From positions 1 to 64,000 of the forward strand of contig NZ_JACHZF010000015.1 in assembly GCF_014193375.1 (NCBI RefSeq): a stretch of DNA of 64,000 bases, given 5' to 3'. The notes beneath the pieces were generated by a model that was given only the letters and a program-made list of their open reading frames with translations, did not search any database and was not told the DNA's origin. Below, piece by piece: positions 17,880 to 27,265 of this stretch. The DNA is from Halomonas campaniensis (GTDB lineage: Bacteria > Pseudomonadota > Gammaproteobacteria > Pseudomonadales > Halomonadaceae). The position numbers and the translations under genes were made by a program. The stretch's first letter is position 1, and each line of letters begins with the position of its first letter.

Positions 17880-18701
17880 ATGCAGACGATCCATGTGGCC
17901 CTGGACGAGACCGACCACTCCCTGCGCGGTCTGGCGCTGGGCCGGAACCTGGCGGCCCAGCTCGGGGCCTCCCTGAGTGTGGTATCGGTGGTCGCCGACC
18001 CGGCCCAGTCCGAGGGACGGCGAGAGGCCCTCAGGGCTCGCCTGGCCGAGGAGAAGACCCCCGGCCTTGCGGCGGTACCCGTTGAGGTGATGGTGAACGA
18101 CAGCGCCAAGGACGCCCTGGCGAGCCTGGCGGATCAGGAGGGCGTGGGCCTGTGCCTGGGCGCCCATGGGCGCCGCCCGGTGCCGGAGATGCTGATCGGC
18201 AGCGTGACCGCGGGCGTGGTGCGCCGCGCCAGTCGCCCGGTGCTGCTGTGCGGGCCCCGCTATGCGCCCGAGCGCCATGGCCGGGTGGAGGTGGTCATGG
18301 CCTGCGTGGATGGCTCCTCGCTCTCCGAGGCGATGCTGCCCCACGCGGTGGCGCTGGCCGAGCGCTTCGGGGCCCGCCTGCAGCTGCTGCAGGTGATCGA
18401 CGCCAGCGCCATGGCGGCCGCCGCGGGGGAGGGCACCCCGGGCGACGTGATGGAGTCCGGCTATGTGCATGGCCTGGCGCGGCGGCTGGAGAGGGAGTAC
18501 CGCATCGAGGTGGACTGGGAGGTACTGCATGGCACCCCGGCGGACGCCATCGTCAGCTACCTGGCCGACAGCCGCGACGTGCTGCTGGCCATGACCACCC
18601 ACGGGCGCAGCGGCCTCTCCCAGGTGGTGGCCGGCAGCGTCAGCCACGAGGTGCTCCATGAGGCCTGCTGCCCGGTGGCGGTGCTGCGGCCCAGGGGCTG
18701 A
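17880..18701 (+). CDS. Tandem universal stress protein (UspA family)
   Basis: A 273-residue protein made of two Usp domains, about residues 1-130 and 135-273. Each half ends in the nucleotide-binding type segment: GAHGRRPVPEMLIGSVT in the first and THGRSGLSQVVAGSVS in the second, the latter being closer to the ATP-binding consensus. Each is followed by the terminal strand (RPVLLCG, CPVAVLRP). The start at ATG 17880 has a GAGGAGA site ahead; the upstream in-frame ATG lacks one. It probably shares the benE transcript. Usp proteins next to transporters often modulate them, but no role is shown here. Confidence 0.88.
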   Translation: MQTIHVALDETDHSLRGLALGRNLAAQLGASLSVVSVVADPAQSEGRREALRARLAEEKTPGLAAVPVEVMVNDSAKDALASLADQEGVGLCLGAHGRRPVPEMLIGSVTAGVVRRASRPVLLCGPRYAPERHGRVEVVMACVDGSSLSEAMLPHAVALAERFGARLQLLQVIDASAMAAAAGEGTPGDVMESGYVHGLARRLEREYRIEVDWEVLHGTPADAIVSYLADSRDVLLAMTTHGRSGLSQVVAGSVSHEVLHEACCPVAVLRPRG

Positions 18702-18794
18702 CCTCGTCGAGTCCGTCGGGCGAGTGGGTCCGACGACTGGCGGGTCGCTTGCCTCTGGCCTGTCGAATGCCGTCTCGTCTCGGCGTCGGGAAGG

Positions 18795-19688
18795 TCAGCC
18801 CTCGGCGGTCTCGCGGACCAGCTCGACCAGGTTGTGCAGCGCCGGTGAGTCGTTGTCCGGCCGCCAGGCGAACCACAGCGGCATGTCGCACGTGTCCAGC
18901 TCCGGCAGGCGCAGGAAGCGGATGCCCGGCATGGGGTGGCAGCTGCTGGCGGCGGGCAGGATGGCGATGCCCAGGCCCGCCGCCACCATGCTGAGGATGG
19001 CGATGTTGTCGGCGCCGTACTGCACCACCCGAGGATGGAAGTCGAGGCGCTGGAAGTGGGCCTGGACGCGGTCGTAGTAGACCGGCGAGGCGCTGCGAAA
19101 GCCCCAGACGAAGTCGGCATCGCTCAGCTCGGCCAGGTTCGCCGGCGGGGCGCTGGCCCAGGACGAGGCCTCCGGCACCGCCAGCAGCAGGTGGTCGGGC
19201 TGCAGGCGCCGGGCCTCCAGCCCCGGGTGGCCGTCACCATCCAGGTAGAGGATGCCGGCATCCAGGCTGCCTTCCCGCAGCCGCTCCAGCTGGGGCCCCG
19301 ACAGCAGCGGGAAGACCTCGAAGGCGACCTGCGGATAGCGGTCGCGGTAGCGCCCCAGTAGCCCTGCCACCTCCGGCACCCAGAGGTGGGTCACCGTGAC
19401 CCCCAGGCTGACCTTGCCGATCACCCCCTGGCCCAGCGAGGCGAGGCGTGCCCGGAGCCGGGTGCGCCGGTCGAGCAGTGCCTGGGCCTCCTCGTAGAGG
19501 GCCTGGCCCGCCACCGTCAGCCGCATGCCGCGGGCGTGGCGGTCGAACAGCCGCGTGTCGAGATCCTCCTCCAGCAGCCGGATCTGGCGCGTCAGGGCCG
19601 GCTGGGCGATATGCACGCGGCGGCTGGCGGCGGAGATGGAGCCCTCCTCCACCACGGCGACGAAGTAGTGCAGCTGACGGAATTCCAT
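18795..19688 (-). CDS. LysR-family transcriptional regulator
   Basis: A 297-residue LTTR. The N-terminal winged helix-turn-helix is MEFRQLHYFVAVVEEGSIS through AQPALTRQIRLLEEDL. The effector-binding domain follows from about residue 90 (VSLGVTVTHLWVPEVAGLL). The N-terminus resembles the BenM/CatM/CbnR branch, but the effector domain is not diagnostic. The start is the ATG at 19688; the upstream TTG at 19709 has no ribosome site. It is transcribed divergently from the DUF3311/symporter/amidohydrolase genes, with an inverted repeat between them, so those genes are its likely target. It could also act at the ATAC-N7-GTAT site before catA, 9 kb away. Confidence 0.92.
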   Translation of the reverse strand: MEFRQLHYFVAVVEEGSISAASRRVHIAQPALTRQIRLLEEDLDTRLFDRHARGMRLTVAGQALYEEAQALLDRRTRLRARLASLGQGVIGKVSLGVTVTHLWVPEVAGLLGRYRDRYPQVAFEVFPLLSGPQLERLREGSLDAGILYLDGDGHPGLEARRLQPDHLLLAVPEASSWASAPPANLAELSDADFVWGFRSASPVYYDRVQAHFQRLDFHPRVVQYGADNIAILSMVAAGLGIAILPAASSCHPMPGIRFLRLPELDTCDMPLWFAWRPDNDSPALHNLVELVRETAEG

Positions 19689-19770
19689 GGGCGTATCTCG
19701 CCGAGGCAAAGGGGAGCCTCAGACTCTATCCATGCCGATCCGGTATGTCAGCAATCCGAAAGCTATATTT

Positions 19771-19799
19771 TTGCTATCGATATGGGCGCTCCATATTGT
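19771..19799 (+). promoter_or_regulatory. Candidate promoter with embedded LysR-type operator
   Basis: A candidate -35 TTGCTA (19771-19776) and -10 TATTGT (19794-19799) are separated by 17 bases. Between them and touching the -10 lies a perfect inverted repeat, ATATGG (19780-19785) / CCATAT (19791-19796) with a 5-base centre. It contains the T-N11-A pattern typical of LTTR sites (T at 19781, A at 19793). It lies in the divergent region between the lysR gene and the DUF3311 gene. The promoter hexamers match the consensus at only 4 of 6 positions each. Confidence 0.55.
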
Positions 19800-19836
19800 C
19801 GGGACAAACCACAACAAGACTCGCTTCGCGAGCTGG

Positions 19837-20058
19837 ATGACTCCCATGACCAAGACCTATCACCTGATGACGGGGCTGCACTTCGCGCTGTGCACCCTGG
19901 CCATGATCTGGCCCGGCGCCCTGATCGCCAACCGCATCGAGCCCACCGTGCTCGGCCTTCCCTTCCTGTTCTTCTGGTACGCCCTGTGGATGCTGGTGCT
20001 GTTCGCCGGCATGTGGGTGGCCTTCGTGATCCGTCACGGGGGTGGCCGCCATGAATGA
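19837..20058 (+). CDS. DUF3311 small membrane protein, symporter partner
   Basis: A 73-residue protein with two hydrophobic helices (LHFALCTLAMIWPGALIANR and the strongly hydrophobic FLFFWYALWMLVLFAGMWVAFV). It matches the DUF3311 type often found immediately before sodium:solute symporter genes. The start is ambiguous between ATG 19837 and ATG 19846; no clear ribosome site distinguishes them. Its stop overlaps the symporter gene by 8 bases, indicating translational coupling. Function of the family is unknown; a transporter accessory role is inferred. Confidence 0.82.
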   Translation: MTPMTKTYHLMTGLHFALCTLAMIWPGALIANRIEPTVLGLPFLFFWYALWMLVLFAGMWVAFVIRHGGGRHE

Positions 20059-21508
20059 TTCCCTGATCGTCGTCGGCATTACCCTGACCTACCTCGTCGG
20101 CGTGCTCTGGGTCGGCCTGCGCGCCCGGGGCCAGGAGAGCTCGAGCCTCGAGGGCTACGTGGCCGGGGGGCGCCACGTGGGCGTGGTGATCCTGTTCTTC
20201 ATTCTCGGCGCCGAGATCTTCTCCGCCTTCGCCTTCCTGGGGGCGCCGGGCTGGGCCTACCAGCATGGGGCGCCGGCCTTCTACATCCTGGCCTACCTGT
20301 CGCTGGTGCCGATCACCATCTGGGCCATGGGCCCGCGGGTGGCCGCGCTGGGACGCCAGAAGGGCTACCTGACCCAGGGCGACATGATCGCCGACCACTA
20401 CCAGAGCCGGCCGCTCGGAATCCTGGCCGGGGTGATCGGGGTGCTGGCCCTGGTGCCCTACCTGACCATCCAGATCGCCGGGGCGGGCCTGCTGTTCCAG
20501 GCCGCCACCGACGGCCTGATCCCCTTCTGGCTCGGCGCCCTGCTGGCCTTCGTGGTGGTCGCCGCCTACGTCTTCTGCAGCGGCCTGAACGGCATCGGCT
20601 GGACCAACCTGATCCAGGGCATCATGATGATCGCCATCGCCTGGTTCCTGGGCCTGTCGATCTCCGAGCGCCTCTACGGTGGGGTCGGCGAGATGTTCAG
20701 CCAGATCCAGCTGACCATGCCCGAGTACCTGACCATGCCCGGGGCCACCGGCATGAACTGGGGCTACTTCAGCACCGCGGTGCTGGTCAGCGCCTTCGGC
20801 GGCGCCATGTGGCCGCACCTGTTCATGAAGTTCTACTCCGCCGACAGCGGCAGGACCCTGCGCAAGGTCAGCGTCTTCTATCCCCTCTACGCCTACCTGC
20901 TGGTGCCGCTGCTGTTCATCGGCTTCGCCGGCATCCTGGTGTTCGCCGACGAGCCCCTGGTGCGCTCCGACACCGTGCTGCTGCGCATGGTCATGGACGT
21001 GGCCAACTTCTCGCCCTGGGTCATCGGCCTGATGCTCTCCGGCGCCCTGGCGGCGGCCATGTCCACCGGTGCCAACCTGGCCCATACCGCGGCCATCGTG
21101 CTGGTGCGTGACGTGATGGGTCCCACGGTGATGAAGGGCGCCAGCGAGAGGACCACGGTGCGCGTGACCCGCTGGAGCGTGCTCGGCCTGTCGCTGATCG
21201 CCTACCTGTTCGCCCTGGCCAACCCCGCGTCGCTGGTGCTGCTGCTGCTCGGTGCCTACGGGCTGATCGTCCAGCTCTTCCCGATGGTCATCGGGGCGCT
21301 GTTCCTGCCGCGGCTGCGTCGCGCCAGCGTGATGGCCGGCGCCCTGGTGGGCAGCGTGGCCTACCTGCTGATGGACTTCGCCTGGAGCTCGCCGCTGGGC
21401 TGGCACGCCGGCGTCTGGGCGATGCTGCTCAACGTCGGCGTGGTGGCAGCCTGGCAGTGGCTCGGCAAGCCCGCCCTGGCGGCTCCGACCCCGCAACGCA
21501 CCCCATGA
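20051..21508 (+). CDS. Sodium:solute symporter (SSS family)
   Basis: A 485-residue SSS/SLC5-type transporter with about 13 hydrophobic segments. Landmarks are the N-terminal VGITLTYLVGVLWVGLRARG, GAEIFSAFAFLGAPGWAYQ, the central PYLTIQIAGAGLLFQAATDG and the late ALAAAMSTGANLAHTAAIVL, which contains residues typical of the sodium site. The ATG at 20051 lies inside the DUF3311 gene. The linked M20 amidohydrolase suggests an N-acyl amino acid or similar carboxylate as substrate (inference). The gene ends 17 bases before the preferred amidohydrolase start. Confidence 0.9.
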   Translation: MNDSLIVVGITLTYLVGVLWVGLRARGQESSSLEGYVAGGRHVGVVILFFILGAEIFSAFAFLGAPGWAYQHGAPAFYILAYLSLVPITIWAMGPRVAALGRQKGYLTQGDMIADHYQSRPLGILAGVIGVLALVPYLTIQIAGAGLLFQAATDGLIPFWLGALLAFVVVAAYVFCSGLNGIGWTNLIQGIMMIAIAWFLGLSISERLYGGVGEMFSQIQLTMPEYLTMPGATGMNWGYFSTAVLVSAFGGAMWPHLFMKFYSADSGRTLRKVSVFYPLYAYLLVPLLFIGFAGILVFADEPLVRSDTVLLRMVMDVANFSPWVIGLMLSGALAAAMSTGANLAHTAAIVLVRDVMGPTVMKGASERTTVRVTRWSVLGLSLIAYLFALANPASLVLLLLGAYGLIVQLFPMVIGALFLPRLRRASVMAGALVGSVAYLLMDFAWSSPLGWHAGVWAMLLNVGVVAAWQWLGKPALAAPTPQRTP

Positions 21509-21525
21509 ACGCCAAGGAGGCCATG

Positions 21526-22827
21526 ATGACGACGCAAACCCCGACGCGGGATCTCAAGGGCGCCATCGGCGCCCAGGTGGAGGCCGCCTTCGACAGGGTG
21601 CAGGCGCTCTATCGCCGGCTGCACCAGTACCCCGAGCTGCCTTTCCAGGAGCACGAGACCAGCGCTCGCCTGGCCGAGGCCCTGGAGACGCTAGGCTATG
21701 AGGTGACCCGCGGCGTGGGGGGCACCGGCGTGGTGGCGCTGCTCAGGAACGGCGAGGGTCCCACGGTGATGCTGCGCGGCGACATGGACGCACTGCCCAT
21801 CAGGGAGGAGACCGGGCTCGACTACGCCAGCACGCGGACGGTCGAGACCGAGGGCGGCACGGTGCCCCTGATGCACGCCTGCGGCCACGACCTGCACAGC
21901 AGCTGCCTGGTGGGCGCGGCCGCAGTGATGGCCGGGCTCCGGGAGCAGTGGTCCGGCACCCTGATGCTGGTCTGCCAGCCCGCCGAGGAGATCTTCGGCG
22001 GGGCGAAGGCGATGCTCGACGACGGCCTCTACACTCGCTTCGCGCGGCCGGACGTGATCCTCGGCCAGCACAACATGCCGGCCCTGGCGGGCACCGTGGG
22101 CCATATCGCCGGCGGCGCCATGGCCGCCTGCACCAACCTGGCGGTGACCATCCACGGCGCCGGGGGTCACGGCTCCATGCCCGCCCAGACGGTGGACCCG
22201 GTGGTGATCGCCGCCCACGTGGTGACCCGCCTGCAGACCATCGTCGCCCGGGAGGTACCGCCGGAGGAGACCGTGGTGGTCACCGTCGGCAAGCTGCACG
22301 CCGGCACCCAGGCCAACATCATCCCCCACTCGGCGGAGCTCGAGATCAACATCCGCAGCTTCGACAACGCCCTGCACCGCCAGGTGGTGGCGAGCATCGA
22401 GCGCATCATCCGCGCCGAGTGCGAGGCGGGGCGCTCGCCCAGGCCGCCGGAGTTCCGGGTGCTCAACGAGACCATCGCCCTGCACAACGATCCGACCGCG
22501 GTGGAGCATCTACGCCGCGCCCACGCCGAGCACTTCGGCGAGGCGAGCCTCTATGCCATGCCGCGGCTCAACGGCAGCGAGGACTTCCCCTTCTTCGGCC
22601 ATGCCGAGGCGGGGGGCTTCGGCGGCGACGATATTCCCTGCGTCTACTGGTTCATCGGCGCCACGCCGGCCGAGCGCTGGGCCGATACGCCGGGGGAGAG
22701 CGTTGCCGAGAAGATGCGCCACCTGGAGATGCCGCACTCTCCCTACTACTTCCCGGGCAACGCCGTGACCCTGCGCACCGGGATCGAGGCCATGGCTGCC
22801 GGGGCCCTGGCTTGGCTGGCGGCCTGA
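21526..22827 (+). CDS. M20-family amidohydrolase (aminoacylase/hippurate-hydrolase type)
   Basis: A 433-residue M20D-type metallohydrolase. Metal-binding and catalytic segments are visible: RGDMDALPIREETG, MHACGHDLHSS, the PAEEIFGGAKAML motif with its tandem glutamates, GQHNMPALAG and the late NGSEDFPFF. The lid/dimerisation domain lies around residues 200-320 (IHGAGGHGSMPAQTVDPV). The start is ATG 21526, five bases after AAGGAGG; ATGs at 21505 and 21523 are alternatives. The family hydrolyses N-acyl or N-aroyl amino acids. Hippurate, which yields benzoate and glycine, is an attractive but unproven substrate given the nearby ben genes. Confidence 0.88.
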   Translation: MTTQTPTRDLKGAIGAQVEAAFDRVQALYRRLHQYPELPFQEHETSARLAEALETLGYEVTRGVGGTGVVALLRNGEGPTVMLRGDMDALPIREETGLDYASTRTVETEGGTVPLMHACGHDLHSSCLVGAAAVMAGLREQWSGTLMLVCQPAEEIFGGAKAMLDDGLYTRFARPDVILGQHNMPALAGTVGHIAGGAMAACTNLAVTIHGAGGHGSMPAQTVDPVVIAAHVVTRLQTIVAREVPPEETVVVTVGKLHAGTQANIIPHSAELEINIRSFDNALHRQVVASIERIIRAECEAGRSPRPPEFRVLNETIALHNDPTAVEHLRRAHAEHFGEASLYAMPRLNGSEDFPFFGHAEAGGFGGDDIPCVYWFIGATPAERWADTPGESVAEKMRHLEMPHSPYYFPGNAVTLRTGIEAMAAGALAWLAA

Positions 22828-22831
22828 GTCC

Positions 22832-23266
22832 TCAGCGCGAGTCATCGGGGGCACCGTCGTGCCCCCGCTGCTCCGGCTTCACCTCGTAGTCCCCCTCCAG
22901 CACCTGCTGTTCGCGGTGGCGGCCGTCGGCGTCGCGGGTCTCGCGATAGCGTGTCTCGCGGTAGTGGAAGCCGCCCCCCACGTCCTCGGCCTGGTCGGCG
23001 CGCATCTTCTCCATGCGCTTCTTCAGCCGGTAGCGCAGCAGCGGCATCAGCGCCCAGCCGAGCAGCAGGAAGAACAGCCCCAGCACCATGGCGACGATCA
23101 TCATGGCGCCGAACAGCAGCCAGGCGAGCAGCATCTTCAGGCTGCCGAGCAGGCCGCCGGCGTTGGTCTGCCGGGCACGCTGCTGCCACGCCTGGGCGGT
23201 GCGCCAGGCGACGTTGCGGTGGTAGTCGCGGCGCGGGTCCTGGTCGGGGCCTCGGGAATCGGACAT
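22832..23266 (-). CDS. Hypothetical membrane protein with charged tails
   Basis: A 144-residue protein of unknown function. One long or two short hydrophobic segments lie at about residues 39-77 (LKMLLAWLLFGAMMIVAMVL and LFFLLLGWALMPLLRYR). They are flanked by a basic, arginine-rich N-terminus and a charged C-terminus containing the near repeat HYRETRYRETRD. The start is the ATG at 23266 behind GGAGAG. It is convergent with the amidohydrolase gene, with only four bases between the stops. It resembles small conserved gammaproteobacterial membrane proteins, but I cannot name the family. Confidence 0.7.
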   Translation of the reverse strand: MSDSRGPDQDPRRDYHRNVAWRTAQAWQQRARQTNAGGLLGSLKMLLAWLLFGAMMIVAMVLGLFFLLLGWALMPLLRYRLKKRMEKMRADQAEDVGGGFHYRETRYRETRDADGRHREQQVLEGDYEVKPEQRGHDGAPDDSR

Positions 23267-23365
23267 CACTCTCTCCGTTGGGCGGCGCATGGCGCCGAAG
23301 GAAATGGGGCCCTTGAAGGGGCTGGCCCTTGGAAAGCGGGCGGGACGCTTCGTTCCGATGATGGG

Positions 23366-23680
23366 TCAGGATGCGACCAGGCGCCACAGCGCGGCGGTGA
23401 GGATGCCGGCGGTGATCGCCGGCAGCGGCTTGCGCAGCGCCAGCATCACCGCGGCCGTGGCCACCAGCGCCATGCGGGCGCCGCCGTCGCCATGGACGGC
23501 CATGGGCGTGATCACCGCCACCAGCACCGAGCCGGCCATGGCGTTGATGAAGCGCTCGACGCGCGGGCCGATGGGCACCCGGGCCATCACGAAGACCCCG
23601 CCGGCGCGGGTCAGGTAGGTGGTCAGCGCCATGATCAGGATGGCCAGCAGCACCCCGCCGTTGGCGGCCGTCAGGGTCAT
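23366..23680 (-). CDS. azlD: AzlD-type branched-chain amino acid export subunit
   Basis: A 104-residue membrane protein with four hydrophobic segments. It has the AzlD opening ILIMALTTYLTRAGGVF, the conserved RFINAMAGSVLVAVITPMA and a C-terminal LRKPLPAITAGILTAALWR. It is the small partner of AzlC; together such pairs export branched-chain or other amino acids. Its ATG overlaps the azlC stop (ATGA). Confidence 0.88.
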   Translation of the reverse strand: MTLTAANGGVLLAILIMALTTYLTRAGGVFVMARVPIGPRVERFINAMAGSVLVAVITPMAVHGDGGARMALVATAAVMLALRKPLPAITAGILTAALWRLVAS

Positions 23681-24390
23681 CGGGTCGCCTCCTGGCGGGC
23701 GGGGGGCAGCAGCAGGCCCACCAGGCCGCCGGCCAGGGCGCCGACGATCACATGGGCATGGGGCGGCAGCCAGGCCATCGCCGCCAGGGCGGCGATGGCC
23801 GCGGCGCCCCAGGGCAGCAGCACGCCGAGGTCGCGCTTGTCGCCCACCAGCATGGCCAGCAGGAAGCAGCCCATGATGGCATCCAGCCCGAAGCGCTCGG
23901 GCTCGCCGATGCCGCTGCCGAAGGCCACGCCCAGGCCGGTGCCGATCATCCAGGTGGTCCAGAGGGCGATGCCGCCGCCGACCAGGATGCCGAGCCGCGC
24001 CGCCGTGGAGCCGCCGCTCATGGCCATGGCCCAGTTGGCGTCGCTGAGCAGGATCAGGCTGGCGTAGCGCCGACCGGCGGGAAGGTCGCGCAGGTAGGGG
24101 TAGAAGGCGGCGCCCATCAGCAGGTGGCGGGCGTTGATCGCCAGGGTGATGGCCACCAGGGGCACCAGCGGGATGGTGTCGCCCCACAGTTCCAGGGTGG
24201 CGAACTGGGCGGCCCCGGCGAACACCAGGCCGCTCATCAGCAGGGTCTCCAGGCCGGAGAGCCCCTGCTGCAGGGCCGCGACCCCGAAGGCGAGCCCGAA
24301 GACGATGACGAACAGCGAGAGCGGGGCCATGCGCCGGAAGCCCTCGACCAGGTGACCAAGGGTCGCCGGCGCGGCGTCGTCCCGGCTCAT
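23677..24390 (-). CDS. azlC: AzlC-type branched-chain amino acid export subunit
   Basis: A 237-residue membrane protein with the AzlC pattern: [20 protein letters not shown], the conserved [15 protein letters not shown] and [20 protein letters not shown], then [10 protein letters not shown]. It forms the large subunit of an AzlCD exporter. The start at MSRDDAAP overlaps the stop of the oxidoreductase gene upstream, so the three genes form one tightly coupled operon read leftward. The substrate of this pair is not determined by sequence. Confidence 0.9.
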   Translation of the reverse strand: MSRDDAAPATLGHLVEGFRRMAPLSLFVIVFGLAFGVAALQQGLSGLETLLMSGLVFAGAAQFATLELWGDTIPLVPLVAITLAINARHLLMGAAFYPYLRDLPAGRRYASLILLSDANWAMAMSGGSTAARLGILVGGGIALWTTWMIGTGLGVAFGSGIGEPERFGLDAIMGCFLLAMLVGDKRDLGVLLPWGAAAIAALAAMAWLPPHAHVIVGALAGGLVGLLLPPARQEATR

Positions 24391-25382
24391 GAGTGCCACA
24401 CCTCGGCGACGAGCTCGTAGCTCCTGAGGCGGTCCTCCAGGGCGTAGACGTCGGTGTTGAGCATCAGCTCGTCGGCGCCGGTCTGCTCGAGGAAGGTCTC
24501 GAGGCCGTCACGCACGGTCTCGGGTCCGCCGACGATGGCCGCCCCCAGGAACTGCTGCAGCTGGGCCTCCTCCATGGGCGTCATCGCCAGGTGCTCCACC
24601 GGCGGCTTCGCACAGGTGCGCCGGCCGCGGATCATCCCCAGGAACTTCTGCCGGGCGGTGGTGGCCAGGTACTCGGCGTGGGCGTCGTTGTCGGCGGCGA
24701 TCACCGGCAGGCCCACCATGGCGTGGGGCCGTTCCAGCACCGCGGAGGGGCGGAAGTTGTCGCGGTAGAGGCGCAGCGCCTCGAACAGGTAGCCGGGGGC
24801 GAACTGGGCGGCGAAGGCGAAGGGCAGCCCCAGGCGGGCGGCCAGCTGGGCGCTGTAGCCGCTGGAGCCGAGCAGCCAGATCGGCACCTTGGTGCCCTGG
24901 CCGGGGACGGCCCGCACGCGCTGGCCGGGCTGCGCGTCGCCCAGGAAGCCCTGCAGCTCCTCGAGGCGCTGGGGGAAGTCCTCCACGCCGGCGTAGGGGT
25001 CCCGGCGCAGGGCGGCCATGGTGGCGCCGTCGGAGCCCGGCGCGCGTCCCAGCCCCAGGTCGATGCGCCCCGGGTAGAGGGTCTCCAGGGTGCCGAACTG
25101 CTCGGCGATCACCAGCGGCGGATGGTTGGGCAGCATGATGCCGCCACTGCCCACCCGGATGCGCTCGGTGGCGCCGGCCACATGGCCGATCAGCACGGCG
25201 GTGGCCGCGCTGGCGATGCCCTCGATGCCGTGGTGCTCGGCCAGCCAGAAGCGGGTGAAGTCCAGCCGTTCGGTCAGCCGCGCCAGGGCCACGCTCTCCC
25301 GGAAGCTGTCGGCGGCGCTGCCGCCCTCGCGGATCGGTGCCAGGTCGAGGACGGAGAGGGGCGTGTCGGCGAGACGGGACAT
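24387..25382 (-). CDS. LLM-class flavin-dependent oxidoreductase
   Basis: A 331-residue luciferase-like monooxygenase of the alkanal-monooxygenase-like single-component subgroup. Recognisable segments are [18 protein letters not shown] at the N-terminus, [55 protein letters not shown] and [16 protein letters not shown]. These are typical of FMN-using members known from YhbW-like proteins. The start at 25382 has AGGAG six bases away; longer in-frame starts lack support. Substrate unknown. Coupling to azlCD by a four-base overlap is noteworthy. Confidence 0.9.
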   Translation of the reverse strand: MSRLADTPLSVLDLAPIREGGSAADSFRESVALARLTERLDFTRFWLAEHHGIEGIASAATAVLIGHVAGATERIRVGSGGIMLPNHPPLVIAEQFGTLETLYPGRIDLGLGRAPGSDGATMAALRRDPYAGVEDFPQRLEELQGFLGDAQPGQRVRAVPGQGTKVPIWLLGSSGYSAQLAARLGLPFAFAAQFAPGYLFEALRLYRDNFRPSAVLERPHAMVGLPVIAADNDAHAEYLATTARQKFLGMIRGRRTCAKPPVEHLAMTPMEEAQLQQFLGAAIVGGPETVRDGLETFLEQTGADELMLNTDVYALEDRLRSYELVAEVWHS

Positions 25383-25546
25383 GGCGACTCCTGGAAGCGC
25401 GGGGGGAAAAGACGTTAGCCTGCTGAACGTTTTCATCATCGGGGCAGCGGGCGCCGCATGCAATCCCCCGGCGGACCCACCATGCGGCGAGAGCGGATGG
25501 CTGGTAGACTCAACCTGTACAATACTTGGACATAGAAGGTGCCGAT

Positions 25547-27181
25547 ATGGCAGATCATGGAGGAAAGACGGTCTTCACCGTCTCTGCGCTGATCATCCTG
25601 GCGCTGGTGGCGGTCGGAGCCGCCTTCCCGCAGGGGTTCGGCAATGCCGCCAGTGCCGCCCTGGCCGGTGTCACCCAGCTGTTCGGCTGGTTCTATCTCT
25701 TCTCGGTGTTCGGCTTCGTGATCTTCCTGCTGGGCCTGGCCTTCAGCAAGTACGGCAAGATCCGCCTCGGCCCCCAGGACAGCACCCCGAGCTTCAGCTT
25801 CTTCTCATGGATCAGCATGCTGCTGGCCGCCGGCTTCGGCGTCGGCCTGGTGTTCTACGGCATGGCCGAGCCGATGTTCCACTACATCGAGCCGCCCTAC
25901 GGCGACATGCCGGCCGAGACCACCGAGGCGGCGCGCTACGCGATCCAGTACAGCTACTTCAACTGGGGCATCCACCAGTGGGCGGCCTTCTCGGTGGTGG
26001 GTCTGATCATCGCCTACTTCCAGTTCCGCAAGGGCCAGGCGGGGCTGGTCTCCTCGGTGCTCTCCTCGGTGACCGCCAAGCACCCCGGGGCGCGCCGCTA
26101 TGCCCCGGCGTTGGACGTCTTCGCCGTGGTGGCCACGGTGATGGGGGTGGCGACCTCCCTGGGGCTGGGCGTGCTGCAGATGAACGGCGGGCTCAACGCC
26201 GTGTTCGGCCTGCCCGAATCGGTGCTCTGGCAGTTCCTGATCCTGTTCGTGATGTTCCTGGCCTACATGGCCTCCACCTGGTCGGGCCTGGACAAGGGCA
26301 TCAAGCGCCTCTCCAACCTCAACATGATCCTCTGCATCGGCCTGATGCTCTATGTGCTGATCACCGGCCCCACGGTGGCCATCCTCGAGACCATCACCCT
26401 GGGGATCGGCGACTACCTGCAGAACTTCATCGGCATGAGCCTGCGCATCTCCCCCTACTCGGACAACACCTGGGCGAGCAGCTGGACCATCTTCTACTGG
26501 GCCTGGGTGATCGCCTGGTCCCCCTTCGTCGGTACCTTCGTGGCGCGGGTCTCCCGCGGGCGCACCATCAAGCAGTATGTCTTCGGCGTGCTGGTGGTCC
26601 CGCCGCTGCTGGCCTGCCTGTGGATCGGCGTGTTCGGCGGCGCGGCGCTCAACATGGAGCTGGGTGGCGACGTGGGGCTGGCCGCGGCTACCCAGGCCAA
26701 CATCACCGTGGCGCTGTTCGAGATGTTCGCCCTGATGCCCTTCAGTGGCCTGCTCTCGGTGGTGGCGATGCTGCTGATCTTCATCTTTCTGGTCACCTCG
26801 GCGGACTCCGCCTCCTATATCGTGGCCCAGATGACCGACAACGGCTCCATCAACCCGCCGCTCTACAAGCGGGTGGTGTGGGGCGTGCTGATCGCCGCCA
26901 TCTGCCTGACGCTGATCGCCGCCGGCGGCCTCACCGGCCTGCAGTCGGCTTCGGTGCTCTCGGCACTGCCCTTCACCTTCATCCTCTACGGCATGGTGGT
27001 GGTGCTGGTGCGCGAGCTGCGCGCCGACCGCAAGGCCATGCTGACCCAGCTCTACCGTCGCCATGGCGAGACCCCGGTGGGGGCCGACGCCTTCGAGGCC
27101 GAGCTGCTCGGTGAGGAGGAGCGCCTGCGCCGGGCGCCGAATGTGGTCAATCGTCGCATCAATCGCCGCGACGGGATCTGA
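25547..27181 (+). CDS. BCCT-family betaine/carnitine/choline-type transporter
   Basis: A 544-residue secondary transporter with about 12 transmembrane segments. BCCT landmarks are [17 protein letters not shown] (glycine-rich TM3 region), [20 protein letters not shown] and the signature [21 protein letters not shown] hydrophilic C-terminal tail carries many charged residues ([20 protein letters not shown]), a site of osmosensing in characterised members. Betaine or another quaternary ammonium compatible solute is the usual cargo; the exact one is not readable. The start at [10 protein letters not shown] is preferred over the ATG-like start at 25526. Confidence 0.92.
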   Translation: MADHGGKTVFTVSALIILALVAVGAAFPQGFGNAASAALAGVTQLFGWFYLFSVFGFVIFLLGLAFSKYGKIRLGPQDSTPSFSFFSWISMLLAAGFGVGLVFYGMAEPMFHYIEPPYGDMPAETTEAARYAIQYSYFNWGIHQWAAFSVVGLIIAYFQFRKGQAGLVSSVLSSVTAKHPGARRYAPALDVFAVVATVMGVATSLGLGVLQMNGGLNAVFGLPESVLWQFLILFVMFLAYMASTWSGLDKGIKRLSNLNMILCIGLMLYVLITGPTVAILETITLGIGDYLQNFIGMSLRISPYSDNTWASSWTIFYWAWVIAWSPFVGTFVARVSRGRTIKQYVFGVLVVPPLLACLWIGVFGGAALNMELGGDVGLAAATQANITVALFEMFALMPFSGLLSVVAMLLIFIFLVTSADSASYIVAQMTDNGSINPPLYKRVVWGVLIAAICLTLIAAGGLTGLQSASVLSALPFTFILYGMVVVLVRELRADRKAMLTQLYRRHGETPVGADAFEAELLGEEERLRRAPNVVNRRINRRDGI

Positions 27182-27265
27182 CACTGGCTGCCTGCGTCGT
27201 CTCCGCTGGCCTGGGAGCGTCGCAGGTCGTAAGCTCAGGGGAAATGGTGAAATCGGACTTCCGCC

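Noticed and set aside
25518..25523. TACAAT as a -10 element for the BCCT gene
   Set aside because: No acceptable -35 hexamer at 16-18 bases upstream, so the promoter call is not supported.
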